A stretch of 33,916 nucleotides of DNA, taken from contig NZ_WURB01000037.1 of NCBI RefSeq assembly GCF_009830105.1, positions 1 through 33,916 of the forward strand, written 5' to 3'. Position numbers and translations under genes: made by a program. The notes beneath the pieces were generated by a model. The model did no database searches and was not told where the DNA came from. It saw only the letters and a program-made list of their open reading frames with translations. Positions 24,676-33,711 of this stretch are shown one piece after another (the stretch's first letter is position 1; every line of letters starts with the position of its first letter). Origin of the DNA: Microvirga makkahensis (GTDB lineage Bacteria; Pseudomonadota; Alphaproteobacteria; Rhizobiales; Beijerinckiaceae).

Positions 24676-24834
24676 AGGGTTCCACGGCGGGATGTCGCAG
24701 AGATGACCGGAACAACGCTTTACACAGTCAGTCGCATTCTGAGCGCTCGGGAGGAGCAAGGCTTCGTCGAAAGCGTGCTCCGAAGGATCGGGGTCTGCGA
24801 TCCCCGCAAGCTGTTCATGCTGGTGGAAAGCTGA
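24676..24834 (+). pseudogene. Remnant of a Crp/Fnr-family regulator (C-terminal helix-turn-helix)
   Basis: The frame reads RRDVAEMTGTTLYTVSRILS and then AREEQGFVES, DPRKLFMLVES and a stop. This matches the recognition-helix region and the final residues of Crp/Fnr-family regulators, where a (D/E)VAxMTGTTLYTVSRxLSxWE segment is common. A stop codon lies just upstream and the whole nucleotide-binding-like sensor domain is missing. A short product could start at the ATG at 24703, but it would have only the DNA-binding helix. It is most simply the 3' end of a deleted gene. Confidence 0.6.
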
Positions 24835-25355
24835 CGCTTCCGAAACCGCCCGTCACGGGAGCGCTGGTCATCGGGACGTGACACGCTTAGGCTCCGTCGA
24901 CCGAACCGGCCTGGATAGCGCGCCGGATGGCCTTCCCGGGCATCCGATGATGTGGGTACCCATCCTGACCGCGATCGTCACCTGCGGTCTTCGGTTCCTC
25001 GTCTTCGCGGTCTCGCGGGCCGTCCATCCCGCACCCGGCGGCATCGACACCCTTGTCCCGATCACAAGCGGCCGGCTCGCCGCGCTGGCGGTCGAGGCGC
25101 GGATCGTCGGACTATGTCGGGCCGCGCATCTGCAGCTTGGAGGCGCCGTGGCGCCGGGGCTCGGCTTCATCGTCATTCTCGCCGCCGTCGATTTTCCGGA
25201 CAGCGTTGCGAACCTGAAGAACGGCACAGCCTTCTGGCAAATGGTCGATCCCGTCTGGGTCGTGATGTACCGGCACGTCTGCCTGATTGGATGATGCCAT
25301 CGCCGCTGTTCACGCGCTGCGTGGATAGCCACCCATTCTTTACAGGGCGTACTCG
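24835..25355. other. Region without a confident gene
   Basis: About 520 bases. The best candidate is a plus-strand frame of about 115-138 codons ending at 25294, with a hydrophobic start (MMWVPILTAIVTCGLRFLVF) if translated from 24947. No ribosome site or known family supports it. An overlapping minus-strand frame is rich in Arg, Ser and Pro and looks like a shadow. Confidence 0.3.
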
Positions 25356-25682
25356 TCAGCCGGGATCGGCGCCGGACGGCTTGTCGGCAATCCGCTTGAT
25401 CTCGAAGACCATCGCAACGAGGAAAGCGGACGATATGAGGAGCATCGCCAAAGCGGCGAGCGTTCCCGCTTGGATGCTGGGATTCATCCCGATCAGGGGG
25501 ATCAGCAACAGACCGGGAATGCCAAGCGTGATCGCACCCAAAATGGAGAGCGTGCTGGCTGGCCCGTCAGATGCAGAAGGCTCGCGAGCCTGTGCCGCCG
25601 AGGCATGCCGGGCCCGTTTCTCTGTCCTTTTCGAGGAAACCGGCAGGCTCGGAACCGGCACTCCCATTGTGTGCTTCTGCAT
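25356..25682 (-). CDS. Small two-helix membrane protein, hypothetical
   Basis: This 108-residue protein has a polar N-terminus of about 40 residues and two hydrophobic helices (ILGAITLGIPGLLLIPLIG and LAALAMLLISSAFLVAMVF) joined by a short loop with MNPSIQ. It ends in a short basic tail. AGGAG sits five bases before the ATG, which makes this a credible gene despite no recognised family. It has no obvious operon partner. Confidence 0.65.
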   Translation of the reverse strand: MQKHTMGVPVPSLPVSSKRTEKRARHASAAQAREPSASDGPASTLSILGAITLGIPGLLLIPLIGMNPSIQAGTLAALAMLLISSAFLVAMVFEIKRIADKPSGADPG

Positions 25683-25993
25683 GGCGCTCCTCCGCTGATT
25701 TGTGCTTCATGCAAGTGTGTCGGCCAAGCCCAAGCCTTGCAAGGCGATCAGAGAGCCGGAGAGAGCGCAATGGAGGTAGTGTCTTCCTCTGCCCGTCGGT
25801 GCAGCCATCGTCCGCGAACCCGGGACGACAGGATCCGAGATCTCGAGCAGCCCTTCATTTTTCGGACACTACCGCCCCCGCCAACCAGGCGGGAAACGCT
25901 GGTGGAGCGCTGCAGATGTCGATTCTGGCACCTCCCTGAAGCGGGCGGCCGCGTTATAAGGAACGGGACACAGGAGCAGCAAAGGAACGTACC
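25683..25993. other. Divergent intergenic region, nothing recognised
   Basis: About 310 bases between the two-helix protein and nitronate monooxygenase. Short frames are present without recognisable content. Both promoters should be here, but none could be assigned with confidence. Confidence 0.4.
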
Positions 25994-27091
25994 ATGTGGC
26001 CAGATCGTCGCATCCAGAACCTCTTCGGCATCGAGTTGCCGATCATTCAGGCTCCGATGGCCGGCTCGGTTGGATCGGAAATGGTTGTTGCGGTCTCTGA
26101 AGCAGGTGGACTTGGCTCCCTGCCCTGCGCGATGCTCAGTCCTGAGCAGATGCGGAACGAACTTGGGATCATTCGTCAGAGGACTTCCCGGCCCATCAAC
26201 CTCAACTTCTTCTGCCATCAACCGCCACAGGCCGATCCGGCGCGGGAGACTGCCTGGAGGCAGCGCCTGGAAGGCTTCTCCGTAGAACTCGGACTTGATC
26301 CGAAAGCGCCTGTTCCCGCAGCGGCCCGTGTCCCCTTCGACAGCGCCATGTGTGACCTCGTGGAGGAGTTCAAACCCGAGGTCGTCAGCTTCCACTTCGG
26401 CTTGCCCGAACGATCTCTGCTGGAGCGGGTCGGAGCGACAGGCGCAAAGATTGTCTCCTCAGCCACCACAGTGGACGAGGCGCGATGGCTGGAGAGTCAG
26501 GGGTGCGATGCCATCATTGCTCAAGGCTGCGAGGCCGGCGGGCACCGCGGCATCTTCCTGGGCAGGGACATCTCGACCCAGGCAGGCACGATGGCATTGG
26601 TCCCCCAGATCGTGGATGCGGTGAGGGTGCCGGTGATCGCCGCAGGCGGGATCGCGGACGCACGGGGTATCGTCGCCGCCTTCGCATTGGGAGCTTCGGC
26701 AGTCCAGATCGGGACCGCCTACCTGTTTTGCCCAGAGGCCAAAGTCAGTTCGATCCACCGCGATGCCCTCAAGCGCGCAAAGGACAACGATACGGTCCTC
26801 ACGAACGTCTTCACGGGCCGACCCGCCCGTGGGATCGTCAATCGCGTCGTGCGTGAGGTCGGCCCCATGTCAGATCTCGCGCCTGATTTTCCACTCGCCT
26901 CCGCGGCGCTGGCTCCGATCCGATCAAAGGCCGAAGCCGGCGGATCGGGTGATTTTTCGCCGCTCTGGGCGGGTCAAGCCGCTGCCCTCGGGCGAGAGCT
27001 TCCGGCTGATGAGCTCACGCGGCAGCTTGGCTCGGACGCGCTCGCGGTCATCGCCCGCCTACACTCATCCGATGGTGCTCCTTCGGCTTGA
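25994..27091 (+). CDS. Nitronate monooxygenase (2-nitropropane dioxygenase family)
   Basis: This 365-residue FMN-dependent TIM-barrel enzyme oxidises alkyl nitronates to carbonyl compounds and nitrite. The N-terminus LFGIELPIIQAPMAGS binds FMN phosphate in the family. The hallmark IIAQGCEAGGHRG includes the catalytic histidine. VPVIAAGGIADARGIVAAFALGASAVQIGTAYL completes the cofactor site. The AAAGGAAC in front of the ATG supports the start. It ends 40 bases before the convergent fdsD gene. Such enzymes often protect against nitropropionate-type toxins, but the natural substrate here is unknown. Confidence 0.92.
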   Translation: MWPDRRIQNLFGIELPIIQAPMAGSVGSEMVVAVSEAGGLGSLPCAMLSPEQMRNELGIIRQRTSRPINLNFFCHQPPQADPARETAWRQRLEGFSVELGLDPKAPVPAAARVPFDSAMCDLVEEFKPEVVSFHFGLPERSLLERVGATGAKIVSSATTVDEARWLESQGCDAIIAQGCEAGGHRGIFLGRDISTQAGTMALVPQIVDAVRVPVIAAGGIADARGIVAAFALGASAVQIGTAYLFCPEAKVSSIHRDALKRAKDNDTVLTNVFTGRPARGIVNRVVREVGPMSDLAPDFPLASAALAPIRSKAEAGGSGDFSPLWAGQAAALGRELPADELTRQLGSDALAVIARLHSSDGAPSA

Positions 27092-27131
27092 TCTCGGATG
27101 AGTCGACCGATGTGGATCACACTCATGCAAC

Positions 27132-27410
27132 TCATCCAGCGTCGCTGCCCAATTGCCCCACCTTTTCCGGACCGGCCACTTCCTTCTCGATCGGACTTTT
27201 TGCCACTTGGAAGCTCAGCAACGCCCTCCTGACAAGCGGATCAAGCTTGTCGGGACCCTGGCTGCCATGAGCCAGAAGAGTCTTGCGCATTCCCGGCGTC
27301 CAGAACGCCATGAGATGATCCTGAATTCCCTTGACGGCTTGGTCCTCTGGGTAAGACCGAAAAAAGCTGGCAATCTGATTGGCCATGTGGATGAGCTTCT
27401 CAGTATTCAT
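27132..27410 (-). CDS. fdsD: Formate dehydrogenase subunit delta
   Basis: A small protein of 92 residues that starts MNTEKLIHMANQIASFFRSYP, the family signature of FdsD/FdhD-delta subunits of NAD-dependent formate dehydrogenase. The segment GIQDHLMAFWTPGMR is also conserved. The delta subunit is needed for full activity or maturation of the Mo enzyme in Cupriavidus and Rhodobacter. The ATG at 27410 has AGGA upstream and overlaps the end of the fdhD-like frame. The tail after about residue 65 is longer than in many homologues. Confidence 0.88.
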   Translation of the reverse strand: MNTEKLIHMANQIASFFRSYPEDQAVKGIQDHLMAFWTPGMRKTLLAHGSQGPDKLDPLVRRALLSFQVAKSPIEKEVAGPEKVGQLGSDAG

Positions 27411-27639
27411 GCAAGACGTCCTGTACATGAATGCGCTCCAAGGCGACGGAGTCGGAGCCGAGGTCGCATGGCGCTGCCGTCATGAGGGCGAAAGGGATGC
27501 CCCCAGACGTGAGGTTGAGAGGAATCTCGCATGAGCTGGTGCGTCCTCCTCGAACAGGCTTGTCCTCCCTGAACGCGATGATGGAGGTCAACGTCCCCAC
27601 CGAATCAAGGATTTTGAGATTGTCCTTACTCGGCCGCAT
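27400..27639 (-). pseudogene. Probable remnant of fdhD (fdsC) sulfurtransferase gene
   Basis: FdhD/FdsC inserts sulfur into the Mo cofactor of formate dehydrogenases and is normally a protein of about 270 residues encoded between fdsA and fdsD. Here the space holds only 79 codons. The middle part, RGGRTSSCEIPLNLTSGGIP followed by FALMTAAPCDL, resembles the FdhD segment EVPVAL..NG..HAVMMATPxDL. After that the sequence (GSDSVALERIHVQDVLHEY) diverges and stops. The frame overlaps fdsA by 14 bases at its start and fdsD by 11 bases at its end. It is most likely a large internal deletion of fdhD. It could instead be a new small protein kept by translational coupling. Confidence 0.5.
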
Positions 27640-30469
27640 CGGCATTGGCATCGATCCGCGTGAGTGCGACATCCTCCTCATAGAACCGGTCCTGCCAGTC
27701 GGAGAGGCGGTTCGTGCGGCGCACCTGCACCGCCGTCACCTTGTATTCCGGACAATTGGTCGCCCAGTCGGAATAGTCGGTTGTGATCACGTTCGCGCCG
27801 GTCTTGGCATGGTGGAAGGTTGTGTAGACCACCCCCGGCTGCATCCTCTCGCTGATCCTGGCCCGTAAGGCGATATCGCCCGACCGGCTCTCGAGGGACA
27901 CGAGATCGCCATCCTGAATACCGCGGCTCTCGGCATCGAAAGGATGGATTTCCAGTACGTCCTCCTCATGCCAGCGGCTGTTCTCCGTGCGCCTTGTCTG
28001 TGCGCCGACATTGTATTGAGACAGGATGCGGCCCGTGGTGAGGATCAGCGGGAATCGCGGCCCCGTGCGCTCCTCGGTCGGCACGAATTCCGTGATCATG
28101 AACTTGCCCTTGCCCCGCACGAAACGGTCCACGTGCATCATCGGCGTTCCATTGGGAGCTGCCTCGTTGCACGGCCACTGGATGGAGCCGAGTTGATCCA
28201 GCTTTTCATACGAAACACCCGCGAAGGTGGGCGTGAGACGGGCGATCTCGTCCATGATCTCGCTGGGATGCGAGTAATGCATCGGGAAGCCAAGGGCATT
28301 CGAGAGAGCGATGGTGACCTCCCAGTCCGCGAGGCCGCCCAACGGCGTCATGACCTTCCGCACGCGGTTGATGCGGCGCTCGGCATTAGTGAAGGTGCCG
28401 TCCTTTTCGAGGAAGGAGGAGCCCGGCAGGAAGACGTGCGCGTACTTCGCGGTCTCGTTCAGGAAGAGGTCCTGGATAACGACGAACTCCATGGCCTTCA
28501 ATCCGGCCGTCACATGCTGCGTATCCGGGTCGGACTGAGCAATGTCCTCGCCCTGGATGTAGAGCCCCTTGAAGGCCCCGGTGACGGCTTCGTCGAGCAT
28601 GTTCGGAATGCGCAGGCCGGGCTCTCTCTCGAGGCGCACCCCCCAGAATGTCTCGAACATCTGCCGGGTGGCATCGTCGGAGACATGTCTATAGCCTGAG
28701 AACTCGTGCGGGAACGAGCCCATGTCGCAGGAGCCCTGAACGTTGTTCTGCCCTCGAAGGGGGTTTACGCCGGTTCCCGCCTTTCCGATATTGCCGGTCG
28801 CCATGGCGAGATTGGCCATGCCCATGACCATGGTCGAGCCTTGGCTGTGCTCGGTGACGCCGAGCCCGTAATAGATCGCAGCCCTGCCACCGGTGGCATA
28901 CAGACGGGCAGCCGCCCGAACGTCTGCGGCCGGAACGCCCAAAAGGTCCTCGACGGCTTCGGGCGAGTGGCGCTCGTCGGCGATGAAACGCGCCCAGCTC
29001 TCGAAGTCAGGGAGATCACAGCGCTCGCGCACGTAATCCTCGGCAACCAACCCCTCCGTCACAATCACATGCGCCAGGGCGTTGATCATCGCCACATTCG
29101 TCCCAGGCAATAGGGGCAGGTGATAGTCGGCCTCGACATGGGCCGACCTGACGAGATCAATCCGGCGCGGGTCGATGACGATGAGGCGGGCCCCCTCGCG
29201 CAGCCGCCGCTTCATGCGGGATGCAAAGACCGGGTGGCCATCAGTCGGATTGGCACCGATGACGACGATGACGTCCGCCTCGTCCACGGAGGCAAAATCC
29301 TGAGTACCGGCGGACGTGCCGAGCGTCGTCTTCAGTCCGTAGCCCGTGGGTGAATGGCATACACGGGCGCAGGTATCGACATTGTTGTTGCCGAAGCCTG
29401 CGCGAACGAGCTTCTGCACCAGGAAGGTCTCCTCGTTCGTGCAGCGAGAGGACGTGATGCCCCCGATGGAGTCGCGGCCGTATGTCGCCTGGATGCGTTC
29501 GAACTCGCTCGCCGCACGGCCGATCGCCTCCTCCCAGGAGACCTCGCGCCAGGGATCGGTGATCCGCTCACGGATCATCGGCTTGGTGATGCGGTCCTTG
29601 TGAGTGGCATAGCCCCAGGCAAACCGCCCCTTGATGCAGGAGTGCCCCTCATTGGCCTTGCCGTGCTTGTATGGCACCATGCGCACGACTCTATCGCCCT
29701 TCATCTCGGCCTTGAAGGAGCACCCGACGCCGCAATAGGCGCATGTCGTGATGACGGAGTGCTCCGGTGTGCCGTGCTCGATAACAGAGTTCTCGTTCAA
29801 TGATGCGGTCGGGCAGGCCTGCACGCAGGCGCCGCACGAAACGCACTCGGAGCCGAAGAAGTCGACACCGCCCGCCGAGACACGGGAATCGAACCCCCTG
29901 CCCTGGATCGTGAGGGCAAAGGTGCCCTGCACCTCCTCGCAGGCCCGCACGCAGCGCGAGCAGACGATGCACTTCGAAGCCTCGAAGGTGAAATACGGGT
30001 TTGACGTATCCTTAGGGGCATCGAGATGATTTTCACCCTCGTATCCATAGCGAACCTCGCGCAGGCCGACGGCGCCCGCCATGTCCTGAAGCTCGCAATC
30101 GCCATTGGCCGAGCACGTCAGGCAGTCCAGCGGGTGATCCGAGATGTAAAGCTCCATCACGCCGCGACGGAGCTTGGCAAGTCGGTCGGTCTGGGTTCGG
30201 ACCACCATGCCCTCCTCGACAAGTGTCGTGCAGGAGGCAGGCGTGCCGCGCCGCCCGTCGATCTCGACAAGGCAAAGACGACAGGAACCGAAGGGCTCCA
30301 ATTTGTCTGTGGCGCAGAGCTTCGGGATTTCCGTGCCCAGCATCATCGCAGCCGCCATGACGGACGTGCCGGCCGGCACCGAGACGGCATTGCCATCAAT
30401 GGTCAGGGCCACCGTCTTGTCCGCAATGCGGATCGGCGTGCCGTAATCGACTTCCTTGATCAGAGCCAT
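27626..30469 (-). CDS. fdsA: NAD-dependent formate dehydrogenase, Mo subunit alpha
   Basis: This 947-residue catalytic subunit oxidises formate to CO2 at a bis-MGD molybdenum centre. The N-terminal part has a [2Fe-2S] domain (CRLCLVEIDG), then the His-Cys cluster region with CLTCSANGDCELQD, and two ferredoxin-like 4Fe-4S motifs (CIVCSRCVRAC and CVSCGACVQAC). A further cluster lies in CAYCGVGC. The Mo ligand is Cys371 in RVCHSPTGYGL, so this is a cysteine-type and not a selenocysteine enzyme. The C-terminus has the molybdopterin dinucleotide domain (TGRILSQYN, YTTFHH). It is complete and sits 12 bases after fdsB. Confidence 0.96.
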   Translation of the reverse strand: MALIKEVDYGTPIRIADKTVALTIDGNAVSVPAGTSVMAAAMMLGTEIPKLCATDKLEPFGSCRLCLVEIDGRRGTPASCTTLVEEGMVVRTQTDRLAKLRRGVMELYISDHPLDCLTCSANGDCELQDMAGAVGLREVRYGYEGENHLDAPKDTSNPYFTFEASKCIVCSRCVRACEEVQGTFALTIQGRGFDSRVSAGGVDFFGSECVSCGACVQACPTASLNENSVIEHGTPEHSVITTCAYCGVGCSFKAEMKGDRVVRMVPYKHGKANEGHSCIKGRFAWGYATHKDRITKPMIRERITDPWREVSWEEAIGRAASEFERIQATYGRDSIGGITSSRCTNEETFLVQKLVRAGFGNNNVDTCARVCHSPTGYGLKTTLGTSAGTQDFASVDEADVIVVIGANPTDGHPVFASRMKRRLREGARLIVIDPRRIDLVRSAHVEADYHLPLLPGTNVAMINALAHVIVTEGLVAEDYVRERCDLPDFESWARFIADERHSPEAVEDLLGVPAADVRAAARLYATGGRAAIYYGLGVTEHSQGSTMVMGMANLAMATGNIGKAGTGVNPLRGQNNVQGSCDMGSFPHEFSGYRHVSDDATRQMFETFWGVRLEREPGLRIPNMLDEAVTGAFKGLYIQGEDIAQSDPDTQHVTAGLKAMEFVVIQDLFLNETAKYAHVFLPGSSFLEKDGTFTNAERRINRVRKVMTPLGGLADWEVTIALSNALGFPMHYSHPSEIMDEIARLTPTFAGVSYEKLDQLGSIQWPCNEAAPNGTPMMHVDRFVRGKGKFMITEFVPTEERTGPRFPLILTTGRILSQYNVGAQTRRTENSRWHEEDVLEIHPFDAESRGIQDGDLVSLESRSGDIALRARISERMQPGVVYTTFHHAKTGANVITTDYSDWATNCPEYKVTAVQVRRTNRLSDWQDRFYEEDVALTRIDANADAAE

Positions 30470-30481
30470 GCTCCCGCTCCA

Positions 30482-32038
30482 TCACTCGGCCGCGACAGGT
30501 ACACGCGGCGCCTTGTCGAAATCTTCAGGAAAATGAGTGAGTGCGCTCATCACGGGCACAGGGGTCAGGCCACCCATGGCGCACAATGAGGCATCGGTCA
30601 TCAGGCTACAGAGATCTTCGAGAACCTCGAAGTTCTTCTCAGGCTCTATACCGGAGATGATTCTGTCCATGACTTCCACGCCGCGCACCGCACCGACGCG
30701 GCACGGTGTACACTTGCCACAGCTCTCGGCTGCGCAGAACTCGAAAGCGAAGCGAGCCTGCCGCGCCAAGTCCACGCTGTCATCGAACACTACGATGCCA
30801 CCATGTCCCAGGAGCCCCTTCTGGGCCGCAAGAGCCTCATAATCCAGAGGCAGGTCCATCATGGATGCGGGGAAGTAGGCCCCGAGCGGCCCGCCGACCT
30901 GAACGGCCCTCACCGGCCGTCCGCTGACAGTCCCGCCTCCGAACTCCTCGACGATCTCGCGCAGGGTTGCACCGAAGGCGATCTCGATGAGCCCGCCACG
31001 CTTAACGTTGCCTGCCAATTGGATCGGCAGCGTTCCACGGGAGCGCCCCATGCCGAAATCGGCGTAGGTCTGTCCACCATGGGCCAGGATCCACGGCACG
31101 GTGGCCAAGGACAGCACATTGTTGACGACGGTCGGCTTGCCGAACAGTCCCTTCAGGGCCGGCAGCGGCGGCTTGGCCCGCACCATGCCGCGCTTGCCCT
31201 CAAGGCTTTCCAGCAGGGACGTTTCCTCACCGCAGATATAGGCTCCGGCTCCAAGACGCGCTTCGAGCGTGAAGGCGCGCCCTGATCCCATGACCGACGG
31301 GCCGAGATAGCCCGCCTTCGTGGCGAACTCGATGGCCTTCGACACGGTGCGGTAGGCATGGGGATATTCGGAGCGGATATAGATGAAGCCCTTTGACGCT
31401 CCCACGGCCAATCCTGCGATGGTCATGCCTTCGATGAGGCAGAATGGATCCCCCTCCATGAGCATGCGGTCCGCAAAAGTGCCGCTGTCACCCTCGTCCG
31501 CGTTGCAGACGACGTATTTCCGGTCGGCTGCCGCATGAAGCACCGTGTCCCACTTGATGCCTGTCGGAAAACCTGCTCCACCCCGACCCCGCAGCCCGGA
31601 GAGTTTGACCTCATCGACGACCGCCTGGGCCACCAGGGAGTGTGCTCGCGCGAGACCGGCATAGCCGCCATGGGCCCGGTAGTCCTCGATGGAAAGCGGA
31701 TCGACGATGCCACACCGCGCAAAGGTCAAGCGCGTCTGCCGTGCGAGATAAGGCTCGTCCTCCATGCGCCCCAGTCGGAGAGGATGTGCAGCCCCCGTCA
31801 GGAATCCAGCCTCGAACAGGTCAGCGACATCCGAAGACTTGAGGGGGCCATAAGCGATCCTGCCGCCCGAAGTCTCAACCTCCACCAACGGCTCGAGCCA
31901 GAAAAGCCCTCGGGAGCCGGTGAAGACGAGATCAAGGGGCAGCCCTCGCGCGGCCGCCTCCTCGCTCATTCTCTGGACGACCTGGGAGGATCCGAGGGCA
32001 AGCGATGCGGCATCGCGGGATACGAAGATTTTGGTCAT
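30482..32038 (-). CDS. fdsB: Formate dehydrogenase NADH-binding subunit beta
   Basis: A NuoF-like subunit of 518 residues that transfers electrons from the Fe-S chain of FdsA through FMN to NAD+. An N-terminal thioredoxin-like stretch of about 90 residues is followed by the NADH-binding loop GLRGRGGAGFPTG at 148-160, the FMN region GAYICGEETSLLESLEGKRG, and the cluster motif ESCGKCTPCRVGA with a fourth cysteine in DASLCAMG. The start overlaps the fdsG stop (ATGA) and has GAGGGGAG upstream. Confidence 0.96.
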   Translation of the reverse strand: MTKIFVSRDAASLALGSSQVVQRMSEEAAARGLPLDLVFTGSRGLFWLEPLVEVETSGGRIAYGPLKSSDVADLFEAGFLTGAAHPLRLGRMEDEPYLARQTRLTFARCGIVDPLSIEDYRAHGGYAGLARAHSLVAQAVVDEVKLSGLRGRGGAGFPTGIKWDTVLHAAADRKYVVCNADEGDSGTFADRMLMEGDPFCLIEGMTIAGLAVGASKGFIYIRSEYPHAYRTVSKAIEFATKAGYLGPSVMGSGRAFTLEARLGAGAYICGEETSLLESLEGKRGMVRAKPPLPALKGLFGKPTVVNNVLSLATVPWILAHGGQTYADFGMGRSRGTLPIQLAGNVKRGGLIEIAFGATLREIVEEFGGGTVSGRPVRAVQVGGPLGAYFPASMMDLPLDYEALAAQKGLLGHGGIVVFDDSVDLARQARFAFEFCAAESCGKCTPCRVGAVRGVEVMDRIISGIEPEKNFEVLEDLCSLMTDASLCAMGGLTPVPVMSALTHFPEDFDKAPRVPVAAE

Positions 32039-32511
32039 GCTCCCCTCGCCTCCTGAACGACCGCGTCGAGCCGCTCCCGGGTGAGCCTTCCTATGGGCTC
32101 ACCGTCATAGAGTGCGGATGGGGCACAGGCACATAACCCAAGGCAGTAGACCCCCTCAACCGTCAAGACACCGTCCGGAGTGGTCTCACCCCAACCAATT
32201 CCCAGCTTCGCCAGGAAGTCGCCTGCGATTTGCGGACCATTCATGGATTGGCAGGCCTCAGCGCGGCAGAGTTTGAGGACGTGCTTCCCGGCCGGCTCGT
32301 GCCGAAAATCGTGATAGAAGGTCACAGCTCCATGAATCTCTGCCCGGGACAGATTGAGGGCTGAGGCTATCATCGGCACTGCGTCCTCTGGGACATAGCC
32401 GAATTCCTCCTGCAGAGCATGAAGGATCGGCAACGTGGGCCCATCCAGAGAGGAGTACGCTGCGATGATCTCACTCATACGAGTGAGATCCTTCTCAAGA
32501 AGCTTAGGCAT
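32035..32511 (-). CDS. fdsG: Formate dehydrogenase [2Fe-2S] subunit gamma
   Basis: A NuoE-like subunit of 158 residues that holds a [2Fe-2S] cluster with ligands in LCRAEACQSMNG (CxxxxC) and YCLGLCACAPS. The N-terminal helical part (LPILHALQEEFGYVPEDAV) is typical. It is the first gene of the operon fdsG-fdsB-fdsA-(fdhD remnant)-fdsD. The start has TGAGGT close in front. No fdsR-type regulator gene is found directly upstream. Confidence 0.95.
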   Translation of the reverse strand: MPKLLEKDLTRMSEIIAAYSSLDGPTLPILHALQEEFGYVPEDAVPMIASALNLSRAEIHGAVTFYHDFRHEPAGKHVLKLCRAEACQSMNGPQIAGDFLAKLGIGWGETTPDGVLTVEGVYCLGLCACAPSALYDGEPIGRLTRERLDAVVQEARGA

Positions 32512-32965
32512 TACCTCACCGGCATTTTATCCGTTTTTTCAAGACTGCTCGCCTTGGGCCCGATATGCAACTGGGATATTTCCCGCAGCCCGATTGCACG
32601 ATGGCCCGAGGCTGAAATCGATCTTCCCCAGTCTGACAATGATACGTTCCAACGCCTGCTGCCGATGCGGACGGTCGAAAGCCGGGATGAGATGATTGGT
32701 TACAAGAATCGTGAGAACAGATTCGTGAGGCGCAGATCCAAGCGAGGATTTCACTCGCCAGAACTGGCGACATTCATGGAGGAGATCCCTGCACCGATAA
32801 TGTCAAGCACGCGTGCGGCGGCCCGCCAACGGCATTCTCGTGACAAGTTGAAGGAGGCTCTGCCCGGATGCCGGACCAAGCATGCCTCTAGGAAAAACGA
32901 GGTTGACGAAGGAGCTGGCGCAAGTCGCTAGGGCAAGGCTACCGTCGCACCTTTCCCAGGCGAGC
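32512..32965. other. Leader of the fds operon, no gene recognised
   Basis: About 450 bases between fdsG and the hairpin after gfa. Open frames occur on both strands, including one of about 70 codons on the minus strand containing ILVTNHLIPAFDRPHRQQAL, but none matches a family I know. A LysR-type regulator is often found here in other bacteria; no intact copy is present. The promoter of the fds operon is expected here. Confidence 0.4.
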
Positions 32966-33000
32966 ACCAACGCTGCTTTCTCCTGACAGGCAGCGTTGGT
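32966..33000 (-). terminator. Inverted repeat after gfa
   Basis: A perfect ten-base stem (ACCAACGCTG at 32966-32975 with CAGCGTTGGT at 32991-33000) with a 15-base loop starts 14 bases past the gfa stop. No T run follows. The position favours a terminator or a 3'-end stabilising hairpin of gfa. Confidence 0.5.
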
Positions 33001-33014
33001 AAAGTTGCGCCTGA

Positions 33015-33593
33015 TCAGGCAGCCACAGCCTGCTTCGCCTTGGCCGTGTGGGTTGCGATCAGATCCATCAGTTCCGGAGAGAGGCAGTCGTAAGGTTCCA
33101 GACCGAGTTCTCTCAAACGGGCTCGAATCTGGGGCATCTGAGCCGGATCAGCCCCGGACTCGATGACGGACGATACAAACGCGGCGAATCCCGGAGCGGC
33201 CCACCCATTTTCAGGAGAGAGCTCCGTGTGGATGAAATCGAGGCCATAGAAGGGATGGTTTGGATTCTCGATCCGGCCGAACATATGGACGCCGCAAACC
33301 TTGCATGCATGCCGCTGGATCGTAGCCGACGGATCGACGACCTGCAGCTTGTCGGCATTTGCCGTCACGGTCAGATTCTCGCGCGGCACAACCGCAACCA
33401 TGGCAAACAGGGCGCCCTGCGGCTTCCAACACTTGGTGCAGCCACACAGATGATTGTGGGCGCTGTTACTCTTAGTTTCGACAACGACAGGATCATCCGC
33501 ACACTTGCAGACGAGTTTGCCACCAGCAAAGTTCGTATCGCCGGAGGTTATACCATTATCGACAGCTGGGTGGATCGAGAGAGATGCAGCCAT
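33015..33593 (-). CDS. gfa: S-(hydroxymethyl)glutathione synthase (glutathione-dependent formaldehyde-activating enzyme)
   Basis: Gfa speeds the condensation of formaldehyde with glutathione, the first step of the glutathione-linked formaldehyde pathway. The 192-residue protein has the zinc-binding cysteines Cys29 and Cys31 (LVCKC), Cys50, Cys52 and Cys55 (HLCGCTKCWKP), and Cys97 and Cys100 (CKVCGVHMFG), all as in Paracoccus Gfa. GGAGAG five bases before the ATG fixes the start at 33593. It lies between fghA and the fds operon on the same strand. An intrinsic terminator separates it from fghA, so it has its own promoter. Confidence 0.95.
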   Translation of the reverse strand: MAASLSIHPAVDNGITSGDTNFAGGKLVCKCADDPVVVETKSNSAHNHLCGCTKCWKPQGALFAMVAVVPRENLTVTANADKLQVVDPSATIQRHACKVCGVHMFGRIENPNHPFYGLDFIHTELSPENGWAAPGFAAFVSSVIESGADPAQMPQIRARLRELGLEPYDCLSPELMDLIATHTAKAKQAVAA

Positions 33594-33711
33594 TGAACTC
33601 TCCTTTGCTCCGCAAAAGTCTGATCGGCAGACCGGCACAGCTTATCATGCTCCGAAATCGCACAGCAGACGAAAAAGTAGCAGTGCAAGACGGAAGGCTC
33701 GAGGCAAGCCG

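Noticed and set aside
29354..29359. Possible selenocysteine site in the formate dehydrogenase
   Set aside because: The codon at the Mo-ligand position is TGC (Cys), so no UGA recoding is needed.
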